Under the pieces are notes generated by a model. The model searched no databases. It was not told the DNA's origin and saw nothing but the letters and a program-made list of their open reading frames with translations. Shown in pieces: positions 36,473 through 45,447 of a stretch of DNA of 64,000 bases. Origin of the DNA: Spirosoma sp. KUDC1026 (GTDB taxonomy: Bacteria; Bacteroidota; Bacteroidia; Cytophagales; Spirosomataceae); contig NZ_CP056032.1 in NCBI RefSeq assembly GCF_013375035.1, forward strand, positions 4,772,001 to 4,836,000. Direction: 5' to 3'. A program made the position numbers and the translations under genes. Within the stretch, counting starts at the first letter, position 1. Each line of letters begins with the position of its first letter.

Positions 36473-37179
36473 TGCAGACGTATTTGAACCGGTTTTTTGC
36501 ACTCGCGATCTCAGTGCTAGCCCTGTCGGCCTGTTCGCGTTCGTCAAGCCTGACGGCTCAACTGACGCCCCGCTCGCTGAAAGCAATCAATCTGGAGGAG
36601 ACAATCAGCGGACGCGACGAACTAATGCTGGCCTATACGCTGACCAGCTACGACGCTCAAAACAAGGCCGTTGCGGTGGTGAATGGCGGCTGGGGCATTC
36701 AGTCCGTGCGCAAAGGTCAGCAAATCGACCTGCAGTCGGCCAGGGATAGTGTTGCTCCCCCAATCAATCTATCCATACCACGTAACGGAAAATTGATTGC
36801 CAGTGTCGTGCTGCTGGAAGTTGATGATTATCAGAAAACCCGGCAGTTGCTGGATCAGGTTCGGCGGGTGCATAACGTCGTGAGTGCGCCAGCCATGCTG
36901 CTGCTGTCGGCTACCGAACTGCTGACTCCCCTTAAGTACGTAGCAGCCGGAATGGCCGCGTCGGGCGTTGGGGTGAGTCTGCTGGATCGGCTGGATAAGG
37001 ATGATCTGATTGGACAGAGCAGCCTTGAAATTTCCGAGGCCGAGTTACGCCGGAGCAAACAACGCCTGATTAACGTACCGGCTCAGTTTTCGGGTCGTCA
37101 TCTGCAGGATTCGTTTGCCTATGAGCTGACGTACGACCTTAGATTGAAAACGGCAAAAATCCGCCCCGGTCGTCAATAA
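36472..37179 (+). CDS. hypothetical lipoprotein
   Basis: 235 residues. Signal peptide and lipobox LSAC (C21 region). The mature part has a beta-rich first half (LMLAYTLTSYDAQNKAVAVV), a segment with hydrophobic helix character at about 138-165 (SAPAMLLLSATELLTPLKYV) and a charged C-terminus. No family recognised. It is coupled by the TGATG overlap to the small protein before it. Confidence 0.75.
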   Translation: MQTYLNRFFALAISVLALSACSRSSSLTAQLTPRSLKAINLEETISGRDELMLAYTLTSYDAQNKAVAVVNGGWGIQSVRKGQQIDLQSARDSVAPPINLSIPRNGKLIASVVLLEVDDYQKTRQLLDQVRRVHNVVSAPAMLLLSATELLTPLKYVAAGMAASGVGVSLLDRLDKDDLIGQSSLEISEAELRRSKQRLINVPAQFSGRHLQDSFAYELTYDLRLKTAKIRPGRQ

Positions 37180-37304
37180 GGCCGGGCGTGAATCGTTGCT
37201 AACCATAAGCGCGGGCCATCAGACGTAGGCCAGCCCGCTTATCAAACGAATGATTTTCGCTACGTCGCTGTTTTATCGCTATCGTACCCTAATTCTCTGA
37301 CGCT

Positions 37305-39677
37305 ATGCGCCAACTCACAGGCGGTATGCTGCTGGCCCTTTTCGTAACAGCCTGCAAAACAGCCGCGCCAGTCGTTCAGCAAACGCCCGCTCCCAAACAG
37401 GCTGTCATCATGACGCTGGGCAGCAAGACTTTTACAACTGACGACTTTTTTCAGTCCTTCACCAAAAACCAACTTTCGGCGGACTCGGCTCAACATACTG
37501 ATGTACGGCAATACCTTGACCTGTACACGAATCTGAAGCTGAAAGTGCTGGCCGCTGAAAACGAAAAGCGCGATACCACCGAAGATTTTCGGGAGGAAAT
37601 GGCGACTTACCGGAAGCAATTGGCGCAGTCGTACATGACCGACCGGGTACTGGTCGAATCCCTGTCTGCCGAAGCCTACCAACGGATGCAGGAAGAAGTC
37701 AACGTATCGCATATCCTGATTCCGGTAAGCGAGAATGCTACCCCTTCCGATACGTCAGCCGCTTACGACAAAGCGCTTGATGTTCGGAAACAGATTCAGG
37801 GTGGGCAGGATTTTGCGCAGGTTGCTCGCCAGAACTCCGCCGACCAGGCAACCGCGCAGAAGGGCGGTAACCTGGGGTATTTTACCACGTTCTCGGTAAT
37901 CTATCCGCTCGAAACGGCAGCCTATACAACACCCGTCGGCGGCATTTCGGCTCCCGTCCGGACGCGCTTTGGCTATCACCTCATCAAAGTCAATGACAAA
38001 CGACCCAGCCGGGGCCGGGTTCGAGTAGCGCATATTCTGATCCGGATCAGCCCCAGCGCCGACGAAGCCGGTCAGAAAGCAGCCCAGGACCGTATTGAGG
38101 CCATTTATGCGCGACTCCAGAAAGGCGAATCGTTTGAAGCTGTTGCCCGCGAAACCTCCGATGACCTCACCTCACGAATGAACGGAGGTTTACTGCCTTC
38201 GTTTGAAACGGGTCGTCAGGTAACTGCTTTTGAAGATGCTTCCTACGCACTCACGAAACCGGGCGAACTGTCGAAACCTGTCCGGACGAACTACGGCTGG
38301 CACATTATTAAGCTTGTCGAGCGCAAACCGCTTGATTCGTACGCGACCCTCGGTCCCGCCCTGCGGCAACGAGTAACGACCGATACCCGTGCCGACGTAC
38401 TACGCCAGGCAACCATCCAGCGGCTCCAGAAAGAATACGCCGTTAAAGAAGTAACGTCGGTTTTTAACGAAGCGCTGACGCAGGCCGACAGCAGCTTGCT
38501 GCGGGGTCAGTGGCGTTACCCGGAGGTCTTGCCGCCAACGCTTCAGGACAAAGCCATTGTCACTATCGCCGATCAGCCTTATACGGTCAATCGATTCTTC
38601 GACTACGTTCGGCAAAAGCAGCAGCCACCGCGCAACCCGGCCATGCAGAACAGTGCGGCTCAGCCCGCCCAGACAAACGTAACGGGATCGCCAGCCGTGG
38701 CGATGCGCCGGTTGTTCGACCGCTACGTAGGCGATCAGCTCATTGCCACGGAAGAAGCGAACCTGGATAAGAAGTCGCCTGAATTCCGGGCCCTGCTTGG
38801 CGAAATTCGGGATGGCGTACTGCTCTCACAGGTTATGGAACAAAACGTCTGGGAACGCTCCATGAACGATTCGACGGGGCAGCGGATGGTATTCGAGCAG
38901 AACAAACACCGGTATCGTTTCCCCGAACGGGCCGCGGCTACGATTGTGGTTGCTCAGAATGACGCCCTGCTGAAGCAGGCAACTGATCTGTTAGCTGGCC
39001 GGCCACCCTATCAGCTTCGCCGGACAACCTCCAGCCTGTCGTACGACAAAGGCCAGACGGCAATAACGTCTGCTTTGCGGGAGGGCCTGCTCGAAGTATT
39101 GGTAACGATGACCCGCAATCCCGACTATATCGTTGAAGTAAGCGGTTCGCACGATGGGTCAGAGCGTGATTCTGTCTCGGCGGGTCGTATCCGGACGGTC
39201 GTTAACTTTCTCCAGCAGAACGGCATATCGCTGAGCCGCATCACGGAGAAAGATTACCAGGGGGCCCGCCCCGGCGAGTCGGCCGCGGGTGCGGGCATTG
39301 CCCAGCGCCGGGTTGCGTTCCAGTATTTCTCTACCGCCAAAGCCGACATTGTCAAAGTTCTGAACAGCCGCAATCCGCAATCGGGCGACGAGCCTGCGGT
39401 CAGCATTTCGGAGGGTATGTTTGCCCAGGGCGCAAACCCGTATCTGGACAGCATTAATCAGTGGAAAGCCGGCACAACCCTGTTGCACCCCTCGGGTAAA
39501 GCGGTAGCCGTTATCATCAATCGGATTGAGCCAACTCGTCAGCAGACATTTGCCGAAGCACGGGGCAAAGTAATCAACGACTACCAGGCTGAACTCGAAG
39601 AGCAGTGGCTCACTCAGCTGCGCCAGAAGTATCCCGTTCAGGTCAACGAGAGCGAAATTCTGAAATTAGCCAAATAA
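37305..39677 (+). CDS. lipoprotein parvulin-type peptidyl-prolyl isomerase with an embedded OmpA-like segment
   Basis: 790 residues. Signal peptide with lipobox VTAC (C17). Two PpiC/parvulin domains, at about 130-235 (VSHILIPVSE ... GYHLIKVNDKRP) and about 238-345 (VAHILIRISP ... GWHIIKLVERKP). A central helical region follows, then at about 590-678 a segment resembling the OmpA C-terminal peptidoglycan-binding domain: MTRNPDYIVEVSGSHDG, SAGRIRTVVNFLQQNGISLS and RITEKDYQGARP then AQRRVAFQYF. The last 110 residues return to SurA-like chaperone helices. It should act as periplasmic chaperone/isomerase for outer-membrane proteins, anchored to a membrane and perhaps bound to peptidoglycan. It heads a PPIase-PPIase-MoxR run. 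Confidence 0.9.
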   Translation: MRQLTGGMLLALFVTACKTAAPVVQQTPAPKQAVIMTLGSKTFTTDDFFQSFTKNQLSADSAQHTDVRQYLDLYTNLKLKVLAAENEKRDTTEDFREEMATYRKQLAQSYMTDRVLVESLSAEAYQRMQEEVNVSHILIPVSENATPSDTSAAYDKALDVRKQIQGGQDFAQVARQNSADQATAQKGGNLGYFTTFSVIYPLETAAYTTPVGGISAPVRTRFGYHLIKVNDKRPSRGRVRVAHILIRISPSADEAGQKAAQDRIEAIYARLQKGESFEAVARETSDDLTSRMNGGLLPSFETGRQVTAFEDASYALTKPGELSKPVRTNYGWHIIKLVERKPLDSYATLGPALRQRVTTDTRADVLRQATIQRLQKEYAVKEVTSVFNEALTQADSSLLRGQWRYPEVLPPTLQDKAIVTIADQPYTVNRFFDYVRQKQQPPRNPAMQNSAAQPAQTNVTGSPAVAMRRLFDRYVGDQLIATEEANLDKKSPEFRALLGEIRDGVLLSQVMEQNVWERSMNDSTGQRMVFEQNKHRYRFPERAAATIVVAQNDALLKQATDLLAGRPPYQLRRTTSSLSYDKGQTAITSALREGLLEVLVTMTRNPDYIVEVSGSHDGSERDSVSAGRIRTVVNFLQQNGISLSRITEKDYQGARPGESAAGAGIAQRRVAFQYFSTAKADIVKVLNSRNPQSGDEPAVSISEGMFAQGANPYLDSINQWKAGTTLLHPSGKAVAVIINRIEPTRQQTFAEARGKVINDYQAELEEQWLTQLRQKYPVQVNESEILKLAK

Positions 39678-39812
39678 TACGACCGTTTATTCCTAGACCG
39701 TTCAGCGTGAAGCAATTCTGTTCGCCGGAGGGCGTTTAATAACTAGCCGGTTTAGTCTCTTAAAATTCGTTAAACCACAGTATAGTACCCGTTCGGTACG
39801 TATCTTTAACAC

Positions 39813-41195
39813 ATGAAAACTCTTTTTAGTAGTGGACTGCTTCTCCTGATAGGCTGGTTGCTGACGGTACCAGCTGTTGCCCAGCGGCAGGAAGTTAGTT
39901 TGAATAAAATTATTGCCAAAGTCGATAACTACTACGTGCTTCGGTCTGATCTGGAAGAGGCTATTCAGTCGTACGTCAGTCAGAATCAGACTCCCCCGCA
40001 GCGGTGCCAGTTGCTGGAGAGCCTTGTCATCAACAAAATGATGCTGGCCAAAGCCGAGATTGACTCCGTCGTTGTGGAAGAAAAGCTGGTTGACAGCGAA
40101 CTCGATCAGCGGATGGCCTATATGGCCCAGCAGTTTGGCTCGGAGAAGAACATTGTTGAAGCCTATGGCAAAAGCCTGGAAATGCTGAAAAGCGAACTGC
40201 GGCAGCAGGTGAAAGATCAGAAGATCGTTCAGAAAATGCAGCAGAAAATTACGACCGATGTAAAAATCACTCCCCGTGAGGTTCGTAAGTTCTTTGACGC
40301 TATTCCGAAAGACAGTCTGCCGTACATGCCCGCCGAGGTTGAAGTGGGCCAGATCGTTCGGTACGCCAAGCCAACCAAAGAGCAGAAAGACGTTCTGCGG
40401 CAACGGCTGATGGACCTGAAAAAACGGGTTGAAGCGGGTGAAGATTTCGCCAAACTGGCGAAGGAAAACTCAGAAGACGTTGGTTCAGCCCAGAATGGTG
40501 GTGACCTTGGCTTCGCGAAACGCGGCATGATGGTGGCTCCCTTCGAAGGCGCTGCGCTCAAGCTCAAACCTAATGAACTATCTGACGTAATCGAGTCAGA
40601 TTTTGGTCTTCACCTGATTCAGCTTCTGGAAACCCGCGGGGCTGAGTACCACGCGCGTCACATCCTGCTGCGTCCTGATTACAACCGCCTTGACCTGACC
40701 GGCCCAACCAAATACCTGGACAGCCTGCGTAACCTGATTCAGATTGATACGCTGAAATTCGAGAAAGCGGCCCATGATTTCTCCGACGATAAAGCTACGG
40801 CCGATGCGGGTGGTCTGCTCCGCGACCCCCAATCGGGTGGTAGCCGGCTGGCGATGGACGGTTCGATGGAATATTCGATGTTCAGCATGCTTGATACGAT
40901 GAAAGTGGGCAGCATTTCGGCTCCCCTTCCTTACCGGACCGAAGATGGCAAAAGCGCCGTTCGTCTGCTGTATTTCAAAAGCAAGACTCCTCCGCATACC
41001 GCCGATTTCAAGTCAGATTTCGAAAAACTACAGACAATTGTCCTGACCAACAAAAAGAACCGCGCTATCGACGACTGGTTCAAGAAATCGATCGCTGATG
41101 TCTATATATCGGTTGATCCTGAGTTTCAGAACTGTAAGATTTTCGGTACGTCGCAGGATAACGCAGCCAGTCTCGGCAGTAGTGGAGGTCGATAA
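39813..41195 (+). CDS. SurA-like periplasmic chaperone/peptidyl-prolyl isomerase
   Basis: 460 residues. Signal peptide (to about residue 24, VPAVAQ), a SurA N-terminal chaperone domain (about 28-165, starting VSLNKIIAKVDNYYVLRSDL), and two parvulin domains (about 175-275 with VGQIVRYAKPTKEQ and DFGLHLIQLLETRG; about 278-395 with YHARHILLRPDYN). SurA escorts unfolded barrel proteins across the periplasm to the BAM complex. The architecture matches SurA more closely than the gene before it does. Same strand, 135 bases apart. Confidence 0.93.
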   Translation: MKTLFSSGLLLLIGWLLTVPAVAQRQEVSLNKIIAKVDNYYVLRSDLEEAIQSYVSQNQTPPQRCQLLESLVINKMMLAKAEIDSVVVEEKLVDSELDQRMAYMAQQFGSEKNIVEAYGKSLEMLKSELRQQVKDQKIVQKMQQKITTDVKITPREVRKFFDAIPKDSLPYMPAEVEVGQIVRYAKPTKEQKDVLRQRLMDLKKRVEAGEDFAKLAKENSEDVGSAQNGGDLGFAKRGMMVAPFEGAALKLKPNELSDVIESDFGLHLIQLLETRGAEYHARHILLRPDYNRLDLTGPTKYLDSLRNLIQIDTLKFEKAAHDFSDDKATADAGGLLRDPQSGGSRLAMDGSMEYSMFSMLDTMKVGSISAPLPYRTEDGKSAVRLLYFKSKTPPHTADFKSDFEKLQTIVLTNKKNRAIDDWFKKSIADVYISVDPEFQNCKIFGTSQDNAASLGSSGGR

Positions 41196-41279
41196 GTTTC
41201 TGTAGGTTTCTGTTTGGTTTTTTGTTTGATTTACTGATCAGCGTCAACCTGAAACCATAACCGTTTAAACGTATTCTCT

Positions 41280-42242
41280 GTGCCTTACTCATCAGATGTC
41301 GCGGCTGCAGAAGCCCTGGCCAACTCGTATCAGAAGCTTAAAACTGAAATCTCAAAGGTTGTCATTGGTCAGGACGAAACCGTCCGCCTGTTGCTGACCG
41401 CCATTTTCTGCCAGGGCCACTGTTTGCTGGTCGGGGTGCCGGGCCTGGCGAAGACCCTGCTGATCCAGACGATTGCCAATGCGCTGCATCTGGATTTCAA
41501 CCGGATTCAGTTTACGCCTGACCTGATGCCGTCGGACATTCTTGGCTCGGAAACGCTGGATCAGGAACGGAATTTCAAGTTCATTAAAGGACCGGTATTT
41601 GCCAACATCATTCTGGCCGATGAGATCAACCGGACCCCGCCCAAAACCCAGTCGGCGCTGCTGGAAGCCATGCAGGAGTATTCTGTAACGATTGCAGGGC
41701 AGAAATACGACCTGGGCCGTCCGTTCTTCGTACTGGCTACGCAGAACCCAATCGAGCAGGAAGGTACGTACCCACTGCCCGAAGCGCAGCTAGACCGATT
41801 TATGTTCAACGTGTATCTGGATTATCCGTCGTATCAGTCGGAGCTGGACATCGTCAAGAGCACTACGTCCGACAAACGGCCGGACGTACAGCGGGTCATT
41901 TCGGGCGACGAGATCCGGGAGTTTCAGCAACTGGTACGCCGGGTGCCGGTGGTCGATAATGTTATTGAGTATGCCGTTAAGCTGGTGCACAAAACGCGCC
42001 CGAATACTGAACTGGCTTCCTCAGACGCGAACCAGTACCTCGAATGGGGTGCCGGGCCGCGGGCCTCACAGGCTCTGATACTGGCCGCCAAATGCAACGC
42101 CCTGCTGAACGGCAAGTACTCGCCTGATATCGAAGACGTCAAAGCCGTTGCATTGCCCATTCTGCGCCACCGGGTTGTGCGTAATTTCAAAGCCGAAGCC
42201 GAAGGCATCTCCGTCGAGCAACTCGTCAAGCGGATGATGTAG
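41280..42242 (+). CDS. MoxR-family AAA+ ATPase
   Basis: 320 residues with GTG start. Walker A GVPGLAKT (52-59), Walker B IILADEINR (about 110-118) and sensor segments AMQEYSVTIAG ... FFVLATQNPIEQEGTYPLPE, all standard for MoxR. C-terminal lid domain includes GAGPRASQALILAAK. MoxR ATPases act as chaperones that activate or assemble partners, usually von Willebrand factor A proteins encoded next to them. No DUF58/VWA gene is adjacent here. It follows the two PPIase genes on the same strand. Confidence 0.95.
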   Translation: MPYSSDVAAAEALANSYQKLKTEISKVVIGQDETVRLLLTAIFCQGHCLLVGVPGLAKTLLIQTIANALHLDFNRIQFTPDLMPSDILGSETLDQERNFKFIKGPVFANIILADEINRTPPKTQSALLEAMQEYSVTIAGQKYDLGRPFFVLATQNPIEQEGTYPLPEAQLDRFMFNVYLDYPSYQSELDIVKSTTSDKRPDVQRVISGDEIREFQQLVRRVPVVDNVIEYAVKLVHKTRPNTELASSDANQYLEWGAGPRASQALILAAKCNALLNGKYSPDIEDVKAVALPILRHRVVRNFKAEAEGISVEQLVKRMM

Positions 42243-42250
42243 AAAAAAAA

Positions 42251-42335
42251 GGGAGTAAAGGGAAGAAGGGGAGGAAGGAGAAAAGGAATTCAACACGATC
42301 CTTTTCTCCTTCCTCCCCTTCTTCCCTTTACTCCC
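42251..42335. repeat. 37-bp perfect inverted repeat, purine-rich arms
   Basis: Arm 42251-42287 (all A/G except one T) pairs perfectly with 42299-42335 around an 11-base loop. It begins 8 bases after the moxR stop. The right arm runs into the 18-bp tandem units at 42315-42368. It may serve as a terminator but is far longer than needed and has no T run on the moxR side. Confidence 0.9.
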
Positions 42336-42368
42336 CTTCTTCCTCTTTATCCCCTTCTTCCTCTTTAT
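42315..42368. repeat. 18-bp tandem repeat, three units
   Basis: Units 42333-42350 and 42351-42368 are identical (CCCCTTCTTCCTCTTTAT); a diverged unit occupies 42315-42332. The two identical units encode DKEEEG twice in the minus-strand ORF, and the diverged unit supplies its stop codon. Confidence 0.9.
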
Positions 42369-42537
42369 CCCTGTTTTCGTTATTGGTCTTACCGAGGTAA
42401 TCGTCGACGTTACCGTTTGATTTGTCGTCAACCCCGGATGCATCCACGTCTTCGGTTTCTTCCCCTACCAGAAATCCTTTAGTGGGGTCCTGCGCCGTAT
42501 CGGTCTGGCGTTCGCCTTCAGTTTGTTTATAGTCCAT
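42328..42537 (-). CDS. small acidic hypothetical protein with repeated tail
   Basis: 69 residues, starting DYKQTEGERQTDTAQDPTKG and containing FLVGEETEDVDASG. The tail DKEEEGDKEEEGE is encoded by the 18-bp tandem units, and the stop falls inside the hairpin. Very acidic and without hydrophobic segments, so probably soluble and disordered. It could be a real small gene shared by relatives; the repeats at its end suggest a length that varies between strains. Moderate confidence because no motif supports it. Confidence 0.5.
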   Translation of the reverse strand: MDYKQTEGERQTDTAQDPTKGFLVGEETEDVDASGVDDKSNGNVDDYLGKTNNENRDKEEEGDKEEEGE

Positions 42538-42595
42538 AACGTTTGTGATTTGGTTGATTACACAACTCTCTAAACGTCGTCGGGTTTAAAAATAG

Positions 42596-43588
42596 TCAGG
42601 ACCGGACCGGCCATAGACTCTTCTCGTCAACAACCAGACCGATGGGCTGGCCTACTACAAGATCATCGTTTGTGGTAATAGCTCGCAGACTGGTCGTCTC
42701 CCCTATATTGATCTCCACCTCAACGTGGCTGCCTTTAAAGAAAATAGCCTGAATAAGTCCGGTTACCGGCGAATCGTCACGGAGTTGAATCCGTTCCGGA
42801 CGCAGGACGTACAGCGTATTGCCCGCTTCACGAACAGAGAGGCCTAAACGGGAAACCTGTTCGGCCGTCAGAATATTCACCAAACCGGTCAGACCAGCCG
42901 CGTAGGCCGTTGCGGGCTGACGATAGACCGTTCTGGGCTCGTCCAGCTGGATCAACTCTCCATCCTGCAGAATGCCCAGCGTATCGGCGATGGACAGCGC
43001 GTCGGAAGCATCATGCGTTACGAACAGACAGGCTGTTTTCTCCTGCTGTATCAACTCAAATAACAGTTCGCGCACCATCAGGCGGTTGGGCAGATCGAGG
43101 TGGCTGAAAGGCTCGTCCAGCAGCAGAATGGCGGGTTTGTCAGCGATGGCGCGGGCAATGGCAGTACGTTGTTTCTCTCCCCCCGACACCTGACGCGGCA
43201 GTCGGTCCTTTACCCCCGTCAGGCGGCACAGCCGTAACAACTCGTCCGTCCGGAAATCGCGGTAAGTTCTCTCAAAAAAACGAAGGGCGTAGCTGATATT
43301 TTCCCGAATCGATACGTTCGGCATGAGCTGGTACTCTTGGTGCACCAGCCGGATGGCCGGGTGGCCAGGAATGAGCTTTTCGGATGGCCCGGGAACGCGC
43401 TCGCCGTCGACCCGCACGTCTCCCCCATCGGCATCCAGGAGTCCGGCCAGTAGACTCAACAGTGTACTTTTCCCCGACCCGCTGGCTCCTACCAGCGCCA
43501 TCACCCGCCCCGGTTCCAGCGTAAACGATACGTCCCGAACGGCAGCAACCTCGTTAAATGTTTTTGTAAGATTGGTAACAGTAAGCAA
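42596..43588 (-). CDS. ABC transporter ATP-binding protein with C-terminal TOBE-like domain
   Basis: 330 residues. Nucleotide-binding domain at about 1-230: Walker A GASGSGKST (34-42), signature QVSGGEKQRTAIARA (about 135-149), Walker B ILLLDEPFSHLD, H-loop FVTHDASD. A C-terminal region (about 245-325) with YVLRPERIQLRDD and VEVEINIGET looks like a TOBE domain, as in PotA/CysA/FbpC importers. No permease or binding protein is adjacent, so the substrate is unknown. Confidence 0.88.
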   Translation of the reverse strand: MLTVTNLTKTFNEVAAVRDVSFTLEPGRVMALVGASGSGKSTLLSLLAGLLDADGGDVRVDGERVPGPSEKLIPGHPAIRLVHQEYQLMPNVSIRENISYALRFFERTYRDFRTDELLRLCRLTGVKDRLPRQVSGGEKQRTAIARAIADKPAILLLDEPFSHLDLPNRLMVRELLFELIQQEKTACLFVTHDASDALSIADTLGILQDGELIQLDEPRTVYRQPATAYAAGLTGLVNILTAEQVSRLGLSVREAGNTLYVLRPERIQLRDDSPVTGLIQAIFFKGSHVEVEINIGETTSLRAITTNDDLVVGQPIGLVVDEKSLWPVRS

Positions 43589-43633
43589 ATCAGAAAGGGA
43601 TGGGCAACTCTGTTGCCCATCTCGATTAATACG

Positions 43634-45255
43634 TTAGAAAATAAAATTCGTGCTTAGGAAGCCGGATTTGTGCTCGCCCACGATGTCGTTCAGAATATCC
43701 TTATTCGACTGCGTATCCTTCGTAGCAACAACGGCCCGGATCGAGAACGAACGCAGCGCATCTTCCACCGACAGCGTCCCTTCGGCCGAATCTTTCCGCC
43801 CGGTGAATGGGAACGTATCAGGTCCCCGCTGGCACTGGGCGTTGATGTTGACCCGGCAAACCAAGCTCACCAGCGGGTCGATCAGCTCGGCAATTTTATC
43901 AGGATCGCTGCCGAAGATACTAGCCTGCATTCCGTGATCATCGGTAATGAGGTAATCGATAAAGGCTTCGACGTCCTCGAACGGCACCACCGGAATGACC
44001 GGACCAAACTGCTCCTCGCGGTAGAGCTTCATACCTTCCTTAACGGGATAGACCACGGCGGGTTTGAACAGCGATTCAGCTACCAGGCCCCCCCTTCGTT
44101 CATCACCGTAGCGCCCCCAGCTTCGGCATCCTGGATGCATTCGGCCAGATAGTCGGGTTTGTGTGGTTCGGGCAGGGGCGTAATCTGAACACCTTCGTCC
44201 CAGGGCATACCGGGTTTCTGTTTACTCACTTCGGCACTGAATTTTTGCAGAAACGCATCGGCAATGGATTGATGCACCCAAATGATCTTGATCGCCGTGC
44301 ACCGCTGCCCGTTGAAGGAGAGCGATCCAAGCAGACATTCTTTCACGGCCACATCCAGATCCGCGTCGGGCAGGATGATGGCAGCGTTCTTAGCATCCAG
44401 ACTCAGAATCGACCGCAAACGGTTTAGTTTAGGGTGTTGCCGCTGCAACTGGTCGGCTACTTTACTGGAGCCAATCAGCGTCAGTACGTTCACCTTTCCC
44501 GATCCCATCACCGGCGGCACTACGTCGGCTCCGCGACCGTAGAGCGAGTTCACGACACCCTTGGGAAAGCTGGTCCGGAAGGCTTCCAGGAGTGGATAGT
44601 GCAGCAGCGAGCCGTGTTTCGGTGTCTTGAAGAGAATAGTATTCCCCATCAGGATACTTGGAATCAACGTCGTGTACGTCTCGTTGAGGGGGTAGTTGAA
44701 CGGCCCCATCGCCAACACCACGCCTAAGGGCGCCCGTCGAATCTGCCCGATAATGCCCTCTTCAATCCGGAACCGTGAACTGGCCCGGTCCATATCTTTA
44801 AGCGAGTCGATGGTATCGTAAATGTAATTGATCGTCCGGTCGAACTCCTTGGTTGCGTCGGCCAGATTTTTCCCGATCTCCCACATAATGAGGTTAACGA
44901 CCAGCTTTTTCTGCTCCAGCATTTTACCCACGAAAGTTTCCATGCAGGCGATCCGACCCGCCACGGACATCATGGGCCACTCACCGCGCCCGTTGTCATA
45001 AGCCGCCACGGCCGCTTCCAGCGCTTCCATAGCTTCTTTTGGTGTCGTTACCGGGAAGCTGCCTACCAGCTTTCGCTGTAATGTACCATCTTCGGCGGCA
45101 ATGCAAACGGGCGAGTACACCTCCGATACGGCCCCGTCCCACCGGCGCATTTCGCCGTTGATGAGGTACTCGCGCTGGTGAATGGGTTCAATCTGGTAAT
45201 CGGCGGGAATTTGATTGGCTGTGGGGAAAAGCCGGGCAAGCTGGTCATTATTCAT
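43634..45255 (-). pseudogene. aldehyde dehydrogenase, GapN-like (NADP-dependent), frameshifted
   Basis: Two minus-strand frames join into one protein of about 540 residues. The first (45255 to 44080) runs to NEGG and then stops; the second (from about 44095 to 43634) continues LVAESLFKPAVVYPVKEGM to the end. The break is at a run of seven G (plus-strand C at 44088-44094); eight G would restore one frame. Catalytic cysteine is C319 in FNGQRCTA and the cofactor site shows FNYPLNETYTTLIP and IGSSKVAD. The usual general-base glutamate of the ELGGK motif is not obvious: the aligned segment reads LSLDAKN. The family oxidises aldehydes such as glyceraldehyde-3-phosphate with NADP+. Whether it is a true pseudogene, a phase-variable gene or a sequencing error is open. 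Confidence 0.85.
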
Positions 45256-45447
45256 AACTGCTACATTGATGGTTGCATGAGAACGGTAGCAAACGTCGTG
45301 AATCGGTTAACGAAATCCAACGCTTCAGGTATTACGGTTTTGCTACGTACTGCCCTACTCATCCCCCTAAACCTTACCAACGGTTCGGCGGTTGTCCAGG
45401 TAGCCCAGCATGGGTGTTCTCCCATTACTCATCTGTTTACGTTTATC

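Noticed and set aside
45178..45447. N-terminal extension of the SDR frame
   Set aside because: Antisense to the aldehyde dehydrogenase start and unlike SDR; the ATG at 45448 gives a standard N-terminus.
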